Shown here: positions 37,023 through 47,922 of the stretch, piece after piece
How positions within the stretch are numbered: position 1 is the stretch's first letter
Layout: each line of letters starts with the position of its first letter
DNA from: Phycomyces blakesleeanus NRRL 1555(-)
Taxonomy: Eukaryota; Mucoromycota; Mucoromycetes; Mucorales; Phycomycetaceae
Assembly: GCF_001638985.1 (NCBI RefSeq)
Contig: NW_017265147.1
Coordinates: forward strand, 83,904-147,903
Direction: 5' to 3'
DNA length: 64,000 bases
Translations under genes and position numbers: made by a program
Notes under the pieces: generated by a model
Databases searched by the model: none
What the model was told of the DNA's origin: nothing
The model's input: only the letters and a program-made list of their open reading frames with translations

Positions 37023-40000
37023 ATGTCCGTTTACAATCATCGTTCAATGGTGTCAGCACCACAAAGCAGAATTATCGAGATGCTGGAGACAATCAGAGCC
37101 GACTACGACCAACTCTCTCAAGACGCCTACCTGTTCAAGAGTCAACGGAATGAGTTTGAGCTCAAAAGTAATCGAGGGTGACGTGGTTATCAGATGAACT
37201 GATCCATGACACCTCTTCTGTTGTGCAGTGAACACTCAAATCCAGGAAATGAACAATTTCCAGCAAAGTCTTCTTGAATTAGAGCGATCCCAACATACTC
37301 TTAAGAAGCAGTAAGTCTCTTTCTTTTTTTTCAGTTGACATCTACAAATAAATTTCCTTCTATCTACATATATATATATATATATATTTCTAAATACTTC
37401 TTTGTTCTTTATTTTCTCTCTCTCTCTCTCGTTCTTGCTCTTGCTCTTGTACTTTCTGTAAAAAAAAACAACAACAACAATACAAAATTGCAAATAACCA
37501 TAACAATATATACTCACCATTCTTCTTCTTCTTTCTATTCATTCATTAATTCTTTCTTTTCTTTCTTGTTTGTTTTGTTTTGTTTGTTTGTTTGTTTGTG
37601 TTTTTTTTGGGGTTTACATAGATACGAAGATGAAATTGCCAGGCTTCGTCAGCAACTGGAACAGGCCCAGACGCGTGCTGGATACTCTGTCGCACCTGCA
37701 AATCCTCCCATGCCAGCTGGAATTCATTCTTCTCATCCTCCGCCACCCAACATTGGACCTGGCTCAAATTACTTTGGAGGGATCATGAACGCCCACAATA
37801 GTCATCAAGGGCCAGGTCTTGTTGCTCCTCCTCAGATGTCTGATGTTCCTCACTCAGGTTATCCTCCAACCCAGCCACCTCCGGGACCACCTCATCTCAC
37901 TTCAGGTTATCCCACTAACCAGCCTCCTCCTCCTCCTCCTGGGCAAGGTAAGAGTGTAGAGTTAAATAAAATAAATATCTATACATACACCCACATGTAT
38001 ATGTGCATGCGTATGTGCGTATGTGTGCGTGTGGTGTTTTATTTACTGTAAATACATGTGCGTGTGCGTGTGCGTGTACGTGTACGTGTACGTGTACGTG
38101 TGCGTATGCGTATGCGTATGCGTATGCGTATGCGTATGTGTATGCGTGTGTGGGTGTGTGTGCTTACACATATGGCTACATGGCCTTTAGCCAAGTCGAA
38201 TAACGATAAACAAATATTTATTTAAAAAATATATTCGTTATTTCTTTCTTTCTTTTCTTTTCTTTCTTTCCTTTCTTTCCTTCTTTCTTTCTTTCTTTAA
38301 TTCTTTCATTCATTCTTTAAATAATGAACAACAAACAGGTCCTTATGGCCCCCCTTCTTCGGCCCCCAATACTGCACCACCGCAGCCTCAACCACAGCCC
38401 CTCACACCACAGCAGCAGCAACCGCTTTCTGGGCAGCCACCGTTAAACCCAATTCAAGGTAATATTTAGGCATTTTGTTTTATTCTATTCTATTCTATTT
38501 TACTTTATTCTATTTGGCTCGGCTTGGCTTGGCTTTTGGGTGGGAAGTAAATACAAGTTTTGTAGATGTGGTAGATGTTGGTGTAAACGGAAGTTACGTA
38601 TATATTACAAACGTATACATATCTCACGTTTTATATCTTTATCTCTATCTCACATGTGTATATATGTAGGAGGCTATGGGTATCCTCGCATGCCTGAGTC
38701 TGGAGCACCTACTGCGCAACCAATGTCACAACCTATGGATGTGCCTGGTATGACCGTTAAACGCAAGTCTGGTATTGTTCCTGGTGGCCCACCACCTCAA
38801 CCTCCTTCGGCAGCTTCTGCCCCTCCCCCTTCGCATCCTTCAGCTCATGCTCCTCCCTCCCAGGCCATCATTCGCGCTTCTGGAGGGAAACCCATCGAGG
38901 CTGCTATTCCCGGGGGGTTTGCAGATGCTGACCCAAATAATGTACCTGCAAGCATGAAAGTCGAAGGAAAAGACTGGTTTGCGCTGTAAGTATCTATTTA
39001 TATTTTATATTAATACAGAAATAGATAGATTTAAAGAATGATTATATCGTGATTTGGCGTTTTCTTTTTCTTCTTCGCTGTGAGAGTATATGAGTGTTGG
39101 TTTCTTTTTGAAGAGATAATATAGTCTATATAATAATTTTATGATTTATTCTTATTTTTTTTATTTTCTTACATACAACAATGACACAAAATAATACACA
39201 GGTTTAATCCAAAAGTACCTCGCCAACTCAAGGTTGACCTCGTACACACTTTGGACCATGGTAGTGTTGTATGCTGTGTCAAGTTTAGTGCAGATGGTCG
39301 CTATCTGGCTGCCGGTTGTAATCGTCAAACTTTTATCTACGATGTCTCGACTGGTCAGAAGATTTGGTGAGTGGTACAGGTCAATGCGTAATGTGGCACA
39401 GACCAAAGAAAGAAAAAGAAAAAGAAAAAGGAAATGGGTTTACTGATAGATGGATATACATAAATCGAGCGGATCAGTGTGCTACAGGACGAATCAGTGT
39501 CTAAATATGGAGATCTCTACATCCGTTCCGTGTGCTTCAGCCCCGATGGCGTTTATCTTGCCACAGGTGCCGAAGATAAGCAAATCAGAGTAAGTCTGAA
39601 ATGAATAGCACAAATAAGAGAATTACTTTGGAAATGTATATCATGTCTTCTCTTTCTCTACCTTTCTTACTATATAATAGTAGTATTTATAATAATTTAA
39701 TTTAATTTAATTTTCATTTATTAGATTTGGGATGTTGTGAAGCGAAAGATCTGTAATGTCTTGAAGGGCCACGAACAAGATATCTACTCGCTCGACTTTA
39801 GCATGGACGGTCGTATTATTGCTTCTGGATCCGGGGATTGCACAGCACGGATATGGAGCATGGCAGACGGAAAGTGCCTTCATGTGCTTCGTATAAAAGA
39901 TCTTGACCAAAAAGATCCAGGTGTGACTAGTGTGGCAATATCTCCCGACGGTCGTCTCTTGGCAGCCGGAAGTCTGGACAAGATGGTCCGTATCTGGGAT

Positions 40001-40757
40001 ACTCAGACAGGAACGCACCTGGAGAGATTGGAGGGTCACAAAGATAGTGTTTATTCGGTTGCATTCATGCCTGATGGAAATTCTCTTGTCAGCGGCAGTC
40101 TCGATAAGACTTTAAAGATTTGGCAATTGGGAACGAATGAAGGTCGTGGCTATGGAGTCGACAGAGATCGTTCAAAGGGTCCTTGCAAGACCACATTTGT
40201 TGGACACAAGGTAAATTATACTTACTTATATAAATTATTATTATTATTGGCATTCTTGCAATCAAAATGCCTATTTATTTTTATTTTTTCTATATATTTT
40301 TTTGGTCTATGCTTATTTGTGTGTGTACTAATCTGATCTTTGGTGATAATTGTAAAAAAAAAAATTAAAATTAAAATTAAAATAAACCAATTTTATTTTT
40401 ATTTTTATATACATACAAACATACACACAAAAGGACTTTGTTCTTTCGGTTGCATGTACACCAGATGGTAGTTGGGTAGTTTCAGGATCAAAAGACAGAG
40501 GTGTACAGTTCTGGGATCCACGTACCGGTCAAACACAGTTTATGCTTCAAGGCCACAAGAACTCTGGTAAGCTTATGTTTTCTTTTATATTAGAAAGACA
40601 TTAAAGGTCAAGACAATAAATAAATAAATTGATACGATAAATTTCTTATTATTTAGTCATCTCTGTGGCCATTAGTCCCAGTGGCCAGCCTGTATTTGCA
40701 ACTGGTTCGGGTGATAACAGAGCGCGTATTTGGAGCTATGAAACCCTTGGCGCATAA
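37023..40757 (+). CDS. TUP1: TUP1 general transcriptional corepressor, 10 exons
   Basis: WD40 corepressor that tetramerises through its N-terminus and works with the Cyc8/Ssn6 partner to repress many genes. Exons: 37023-37167, 37229-37310, 37622-37947, 38339-38458, 38670-38985, 39202-39366, 39478-39589, 39725-40210, 40434-40566, 40657-40757, giving 661 residues. Residues 1-~95 form the helical tetramerisation domain ([37 protein letters not shown]). Then comes a long Pro/Gln/His-rich linker encoded by exons 3-5, then the conserved [19 protein letters not shown] and seven WD40 repeats (for example [20 protein letters not shown], ending [11 protein letters not shown]). The linker exons are separated by repeat-rich introns. 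It converges on the coiled-coil gene, with 600 bp between the stops. Confidence 0.95.
38054..38163. repeat. (GTGTGC/GTATGC)n microsatellite inside TUP1 intron 3
   Basis: About 110 bp of GTGTGCGT, GTACGT and GTATGC units lie wholly inside intron 37948-38338. The intron 3' part is a TTTC-rich pyrimidine tract. It produces short spurious Cys/Ala/Tyr-rich ORFs. Confidence 0.9.
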
Positions 40758-41358
40758 ATCAAACCAATTCATTCGTATATTCCTTCTTTTATTTTCTTCT
40801 TCTCTTTCAATGTTCTCGTATGCTCTCTCTCTCTCTCTCTCTCTCTCTTTCTATTCCTCTATTTTGTTTCCCATTTTTTTTTCATCGCATGACACATTTC
40901 ACCAATGATGTTGCTCTTTAGTATTTCCTTGTATTTCTGTGTGGCATTAATCTATCAGACATTTATGTATGAATGAATGTATATATGTATGTGTGTCTGT
41001 TTGTTTGTATGTATGTATATGTGTATGTACAAACACGCACACACGCGTATATGTGTTTACATTTTGTGAGCAAGCGAGCGAGCGAGTGTGCGTGTAGGTG
41101 TATAGATATAAAAGGGAAATACATAAAAAGAAAAAGAAAAATCGCTTTTTATGGTATATTTTCAATGTCTGATGTCCATTCCTTAAAAGTCTTACATTTT
41201 AGCTTACAATCTTCCCATTGGCCATCTAATAACCATTGCCTAAAAATTCAAAAATTAAAATTAAAAATTAAAAATTAAAATAGACAGTTAAGGGGGAAAG
41301 AGTTTTTTTTTATAAAAAAAAACAATCTGTTCAAATGGTTAGCGCTCTTAGTTTGACT
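40758..41358. other. Convergent intergenic region of TUP1 and the coiled-coil gene
   Basis: Contains a (CT)n run at 40828-40848, TGTATGTATG and GTGTGT tracts, and a tandem AAAATTAAAATT stretch at 41245-41280. No gene is seen. The 3' ends of both transcripts probably lie here. Confidence 0.6.
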
Positions 41359-43627
41359 TTACCTTTCATCAATAACATGTCGAATAGAATTTAATGTATT
41401 AGCTGTACTATCCAGCATATTTTTCTTATAGTTTAGACTGTTCTTTTCATGTAGTACAAATGCATCTTCCTGCTCTTGTATGTGTACTATATTTGAATAA
41501 CCAAAATAAACATGTTAGAATAATTGAATTTGACTTTCACTTGAAATAATAGTAATAATGTATTTCTCCTACAGACATTAATTTCCATTCTTTCTTTTAC
41601 CTCTAAATGTTTCAGCAGCATACAACATTGTATCAATAGGCTCTTGGGTTTCATTTACTATGGTCTCAGGTAGCAAGATTTTATTGTCTATCAAGCTCTG
41701 ACGCCATTTTTGAGCTAGAATCAATTACAAGTTATTGGGACGAGTTTCTTTACTTTTTCTCCTTTGCAATTGATATATTTATATATTTACCTCTTGTTCT
41801 TAATTGACTGGATAATTCTGTAGTTTCATTAACCGTGGATTGAATCGGATTACTTTCAAGTATTTTAGCTATTCAACAATACATAAAAAATAATAATTAA
41901 ATCTATAGTAGTGTGCTTGGTTAAATTTTCTGGAGTATTAAGATAACCCTACATTGAAGGGACATATTGGCCAGTGTAGCGAGAAGTTGGAAAGATGACT
42001 ATAGTTAATAAAAATAGACACATATAAATATATTTGTAAGTCTGTGTACGGAAGATACTGCTTGTTCGAATGATATACTAACCATTGTGTACAAAGGATT
42101 AACTGTATTTTTTAATGAGTTTAATGTTTTCTCTTCATCATGACTACACATACATACATGGAATTAATACTAAAAGCCTTTATTTTTTATATTAAATAAA
42201 TAGAGTTAATAAGTTACCTGGCGAACAAGGACATTTTACAAAGCAAAGCAGCTTCCTTTTCTACCTTTCCACGTAACATTTTCTCCATTTTTTGGATAGT
42301 ATGTATGGTTGGTATCCGAACTTTGTGAAGATACTCCTCCATCTTGAAAGAAAGGAAGAAGAAAAATGTCACGGCTGATCAATGACTTTGAAAAGAGTCT
42401 TTTGTTGTATTTAATCTTACATGTTTGTGTTGTTGAAGTATATGATCTCGATAGACAAGATTGGTTGCCATCAATTGTCTTACTCTTTCTTTTTGGAAAG
42501 TCTAATATATATATATATATATACATAATCACAATAAGAATTCTCTCTATATATATATATAATATATACACAAGTAACTTACAATTGAGTCAACAATTTG
42601 TTCAGTTTTTCTCTTCAATTCTGCCAAATCTCCGTAATTCTTTTCAAATTCCAGTGCTTGTCTGTGGAAAGATTTTACACTATCTTCCATTGATTTCTGT
42701 TCTGCCAACGCCTGATGACTCTCTGCTTTGGCATATATACTTTCACTAAAATTTATACATAAAATTTAATATAGTCTTTCTTGGCACATATACATAAATA
42801 TATATCTATACACATCAAAATTCTTACATGACAGCTGTACGGATTTCTGGGGCATGATAAAGATCTCGTACCCGTTCCTCTAGTCTCTTTGTGAGATTTT
42901 CTTCTTTTTCTTCCCACAAAGGATACTGATTGTACAACAACTGAAGTCGTAAATCAGCCTCTACATGACTAGACCTAAATTTCTGCAGGTTTTTTTCCCA
43001 CTCCTCTTGAGCTTCACCGGGAATATTACTTGTGGATTCTAACCGATCAAATTTTGGCAGTTCGTTATTCCATTGATCCACCAAACGATTCAGGCACTTC
43101 ATATAGTCAATTGAGGGCTGTAAGCGTAATTGATCCATATCTTTTTGGATTGTTTTGAGAATTTCTTTAATTTGCTGTGATCCTTTGGAACTCTGATTTT
43201 CTATTAAGATATTCACAAGCAATCGCAGTAAATTTTTAAAACGGCCAATGTTTTCTAGAGGATCTTGAAGAGTGATATCAGACGGCGCAAGGGTTTTTTG
43301 TATTTTGGTGTCCAATATGATTTGATAGGCATTTTGACGCTTTGTTGTCTCGAGTGCTGACTTTTTGTGCTGTCTTAATACATTTATCCTCTGTTGTTTG
43401 TCTTTAATGGTCTTTTGAACCTGTGCAATGTCGGATTCTGTCCTTTTCCGAGCAAAGTTAAATTGGTTGGGTCAGTAATAGTTTATTATTCAAGAATGAA
43501 AAACAGCAATAATAAATAAAAACATCTTGCATCAGATAATCTTGCCTAATGATTTGATGTGAGTGAGCTCCTGCTCATTACGATGCTTCCATTGTTCATA
43601 TTTTTGTCGTTGATGATCAATGTTCAT
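41359..43627 (-). CDS. Coiled-coil protein of unknown function, 10 exons
   Basis: Exons on the minus strand: 43546-43627, 42828-43437, 42583-42745, 42421-42501, 42218-42342, 42083-42143, 41953-41998, 41791-41868, 41601-41714, 41359-41486, giving 495 residues; all phases agree. The protein is hydrophilic and almost entirely predicted helical with heptad-like stretches (QEEWEKNLQKFRSSHVEADL, EEKEENLTKRLEERVRDLY, QKMEKMLRGKVEKEAALL). It has no membrane segment or catalytic motif. I do not recognise the family. A long helical protein with a mid-region like RIPTIHTIQKME loosely recalls augmin (HAUS5-type) or kinetochore subunits, which is a guess. Intron 1 is GC-AG: the GCAAGA donor is the only junction I found that joins both frames. 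It lies head-to-tail behind the EED-like gene, with a 275-bp gap. Confidence 0.8.
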
Positions 43628-43901
43628 GGTAGATGTTGACAACCTCACTATTCGATAAAGCGACTTTTTGAATAAAGGAAGCCGTCACGGAAAATTCACA
43701 GTAAAATAAAATTCAATAAAATAAAATAAAATAAAATGAAGTTAAGGATTCCTGCAAATTGAAGAAATATGTATCCTGTTTTTCTATTTCATTTTATTAA
43801 TGTTTTGCATTGTTTTTTTTTTGCGTTGTATGTATGTATGTGTATGTATATGTATATGTATCTGTATCTGTATGTGTAAATGTATATATATATATATATA
43901 T

Positions 43902-45690
43902 CTATTCTGATTTCTTCCAGTTTGCCCATTCCTCAAGTGTGGCATCTTCAATGAAATCGTATCTCCAGATAAATCCATCTTCACCAGCACATACCATTTG
44001 ACTAAAAGAAAATTTTATAAGCAAAATTATAATAAAAGAGGAAGAGATAACAGTGTAATTCGATGTATATATATATATAAAGACCTACCGACAATCAAGG
44101 GAAAAGGCACAGCATCGAACAGATTTTGTTGATCGTCTGTGAGCAAGCTCAGCAACCATTTTACCGGTATCGATATTATAAATAAACACACTGCCTTGAC
44201 TAGTACCTACACCAATGAACCTTTCATCCAAGCTAACATAACATAATAGAATATAAGCAAATTCATGAAAAAACATATAGTTTAGTTTACAAGATCTATA
44301 CATCTATTTCGTACGAGAAACAATTGTATCTTTTCTTCTGTAAAAAATATAGTACACTTCTTTACCTCACATCAAATCTAGAAAAGTTTTCTCCTGTGCG
44401 TACACGGAAAGAGCGCATCATCTTTTTTTATAAAGTTAATTGTTAGCAAGCCTTTCTTGGAACATACACACACATAAAGAATAATCATCTCACCTTATCT
44501 GATTCGGGATCCCAGTATTCAATACGGCCATTAATAGATTTCGACAGCAAGTTTCCGTTGGCATATCGAATGCAATCTAGAAATAATATATTAGTACTTT
44601 TTTGTTTCTTTGTTTCTTTTTTATTGTAATCTTACCAATATAACTTTCTCCATGGACTTTTTTTAATACACGCGAATGCCTCTTTTCTACTGTGATATAG
44701 TCGTCCATTCCATCGAATACCGTATGATTTGGGATCTGCCACTCCCTTAATTCACCTCTAGAGCCACCAGAGACAAACTTTGTTCCTGAGGGATGAAAGC
44801 ACTAAATATTGTCTTTGTTAAAGCAGTCCCACAGTCATTATTAATGCCACTACTTGCTACTGTTGGCGCTACTTCTACAATGCCTTAATTTAACTTACTG
44901 CTATAGTAGACTCTGCCTCAAATAAAACCAGGCATTTCTTAGTATCAACATCCCATAATCGCATTGTTCCGTCTTTAGAGGTTGAAAGAATATGTTTGTC
45001 GTTTTTGGGATGAGCCTGGATATCGACAATGGTCTCTATTAATTAAAAATAAATTTCTCTATTTTTACTTTATTTTATTTTAAAATATGCGAATCCACAT
45101 ATTCACATACACACATACACAAATTAATTATCTCACTTACTTGTGTGTCCTTCAAGAATACATATTTCTTCAGAATTGGCTAAACTGATAATGTGTATCT
45201 TTCTATCAGATCCCCCTGTCGCCAGCCAAGCATCACCTTCTCTGTACAGCCAACAGAATGTCAACAAGTTTTGTTTGACTGTAGATTCCTCTGTGTTTCC
45301 TGCAGTGAGATCAAAATTGGACATGATGTCAAGATGATCACCGCAGTGTTCATTGTCGTACACATTCAGCTGACAGCCTCCGACTGTTGCCAAAATATTA
45401 CTGGTATCTGTCTGATCACGCTGAACTGCTCCTCTTTTGTCAAATGTCTTGTTGTGATCAATTCCAACCGGTCCAGCGAAATTCTTATTGTTGAAGAAAA
45501 AGGAGATCTGGTGGATGTCTGTGCCATGATTCTCTTTTACAATTCGTCTCAATCGCATATTTGCAAAAACTCGTTCCTGTCTTTCATCTCGGGAAAGTTC
45601 TTTAGGGACAGTTTCATTCGTTTCGAGCTTTATAATTTTGCTTTTTGACAAAGAAGTATTCGACAATCGTCGTTTCTGAAGCCCCATCAT
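43902..45690 (-). CDS. EED: EED/ESC-like WD40 protein (candidate Polycomb PRC2 subunit)
   Basis: Exons on the minus strand: 45141-45690, 44899-45035, 44636-44801, 44494-44576, 44366-44421, 44089-44232, 43902-44001, giving 411 residues. The pattern follows EED rather than generic WD40 proteins: RRIVKENHG at the start of the propeller, ILATVGGCQLNVYD, a WLATGGSDRKIHIISL repeat, HPKNDKHILSTSKDGTMRLW, then SYIDCIRYANGNLLSKS followed by EYWDP (EED has YVDC-RW-ILSKS), and SVRCCAFSLDCRQMVCAGED with a short end GFIWRYDF. In PRC2, EED reads H3K27me3 and stimulates the methyltransferase. Insertions occur in repeat 1 (about 70-130). A 14-nt upstream exon (45868-45881) spliced to 45745 would add 23 residues in frame. 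Divergent from CFIm25; a shared promoter is likely. Confidence 0.8.
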
Positions 45691-45969
45691 GATTGTGTTG
45701 TCTTTTGTAGTAAGATTCAGCGTGTCACAAAGTGAAAACAAGGAGCTGAAAAAAAATCAAATCGCGTCAAGAATCACGTCCCTTGGACGTGTGGAATATA
45801 TCTACTATATATAAGATTTCTTTGGGGTCCCGATAAAAAGTGGGTGACGTTACAACAATCCAGTTACCAGGCGGATTTCATGGAAAAGATAGAAGGACGA
45901 AAAAGGAGAAGAGGGAAGAAAGTGGGTGAGGGGGGAAAGAGGAATTCAGTTGTCTTTCTTGTTAATACC
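45691..45969. promoter_or_regulatory. Bidirectional promoter between EED-like gene and CFIm25
   Basis: 279 bp separate the two ATGs. CTATATATAAG near 45800-45810 is a near-palindromic TATA element that could serve either strand. A purine-rich block (GAAAGA, GAGAAGAGG) lies at about 45885-45945. If the alternative first exon of the EED-like gene is used, part of this region is its intron. Confidence 0.5.
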
Positions 45970-47111
45970 ATGCCAGAAGCAACACTGTAAGGATATGTGA
46001 ATGGGCAAGGCACGACAACGATCTTCATGGCTTATAAGCTCTGTATATTATTACTTTCTTTTTCTATCTTTTCTTTCTTTCCTATTTTTTATTGCTGCTT
46101 AAGAAAGATATCCACTTGGTAAACTAAACCCATCCGCACATTCTTAAAGAAGAAGATAAGATAGTTTGCCATTCATAAAGAGGATGTCTTTTTCTATCTT
46201 CTTTTTATCTTCTTCTTCCTTCCCTCTTTTGTATGTATGTATATACATGTGTATTAACACATTAAATTAGAGAACTATACGTTTGGTGCCAAAGATGCAC
46301 AGCCCGAAGAAGATCCTTCTGTAGCTACACGTCTAAAGCGATTAGAACACGACTTTGAGACTCAGGGGATGAGACGTACTGTGGAAGCCGTCTTGGTAGT
46401 TCATCAACACAACCATCCACATGTACTGATGCTACAGATCGCCAACGCATTCTTTAAATTGTAAGAAATATTTTTTTCGACGATTCAATAGTGTATGCTT
46501 ATATCCTATCACACAGACCAGGCCATTATCTTAAGCCTGGTCAGGATGAACAAGATGGGCTTAAAGAGGTACTGAATCATCGGATTGGTTCAACCGATCC
46601 TAATGATAATGTTGCTGAACAAGATTGGGTTATTGGAGAGTGCCTGAGCACTTGGTGGAGACCCAACTTTGAATCTTACATGGTAAATGTTTTTTTTTGT
46701 TTTTTTCGCGCTATTATTTTCATTTTCATTTGATTATTATTATTTAGGAAAAAAAACTCAAACTTCTTATCTTTTCATAGTATCCTTATGTACCTGCTCA
46801 TATTACCAGCCCTAAAGAAAAGAAGATGCTATACTTTGTTCACATGCCACCTAATAGTAAGTTACCCTCCTTTTTCTTTACATTTCTTTAAAGCCAAGAA
46901 AAAAATGGAATTAGTTTGAAGAGTTTGAGAATGTAATTGATGACAATCAAATAAACAACATAATACAATAGAGGTCCTGTCAGTCCCCAAAAATATGAAG
47001 CTTCTTGCCGTTCCTCTATTTGAACTTTATGACAACTCGGCACGCTATGGAGCACAGCTCTCTGCCATTGCTCACCTATTGAGTCGCTATGACTTTAATT
47101 ACTCAAACTAA
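45970..47111 (+). CDS. NUDT21: Cleavage factor Im 25-kDa subunit (CFIm25/NUDT21), 6 exons
   Basis: RNA-binding subunit of cleavage factor Im, which recognises UGUA upstream of poly(A) sites. Exons: 45970-45986, 46108-46118 (11 nt), 46271-46460, 46517-46682, 46781-46856, 46972-47111, giving 199 residues (human 227; the N-terminus is shorter). The micro-exon restores the invariant LYPLENYTFG. Then come GMRRTVEAVLVVHQH and PHVLMLQ, a Nudix box lacking the usual catalytic glutamates (PGHYLKPGQDEQDGLKEVL), WVIGECLSTWWRPNFES, YPYVPAHIT, and the C-terminal APLFELYD-like VPLFELYDNSARYG and LLSRYDFNY. The degenerate Nudix box agrees with the family binding RNA without hydrolysis. A start further upstream cannot be excluded. 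Confidence 0.93.
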
Positions 47112-47922
47112 GATAAACCAATACTAATAAAAGAGAAGTATAGAAAAGAAAAGAAAAACAGTGACATTTTCTTGATCTTTAATCATGTGTAATTTTATGA
47201 TTATATGGCTTGGATGAAGATAGGAGAACATTGAAAGAGTAAGAGTAAGAGTAAGAGTAAGAGTAAGAGGAAGAGTATCTTAATTATTCGTTGAATACAC
47301 GCAAAAATCCTAACATGTAGTGTCACCAAATTTAATTAAGGAAACAAAACATTTGTTAGATTTAAATACTTGACCTTATTATACATGGTCTGTTTCATCT
47401 TTCTTTCATTAAGCAAATAAATAAAATATATGATTATATATTGATAATTTCAACCTTTTGATTAATATAAATATAATAAAGTTTTTTAATTTGACTGAGG
47501 CACAAAGAAAATATTTTTGCCAAACACCAAGCATGTAATTCTTTTCTAATCTTCATTTTTAATTATAAAACAAAACATGTTTTAGGTCAGCACCAAGAGA
47601 CTATAATACGCAAGGAAATTTCGAGAGTTTTTTATAGGAAACTTCAAGTCATCTTACAAACAACAGTAAAATAAGAAGTTATGATTTTAATGAAACATCA
47701 TTTCATTTTATTAAAGTATACATGCTCTGTGGTAAACGTAACAGACATACTTGTGTTTTTGGTTATAAAATGAAATTATAAGAGTTTTTTTTCGGGAATC
47801 ATTGAATTATCTTTAAATTGTCAAATAAATGTACAAAAAAACTTTTAAAAAAAGCTATATTTGATGTTTATATTAACAGCCAAAAAGAATCCAAAAACTT
47901 ATCAATATAAAACAGTTCAACA
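47112..47922. other. Convergent intergenic region of CFIm25 and the monooxygenase
   Basis: AT-rich with a (GAGTAA)n microsatellite at 47238-47275 and several AATAAA-like signals on both strands. No gene is seen. Confidence 0.6.

Noticed and set aside
41359..41380. Extra last exon of the coiled-coil gene through the GGTAAAG at its stop
   Set aside because: Splicing to TTTGAACAG would add a low-complexity Phe/Lys tail; the simple stop after VIDER is preferred.
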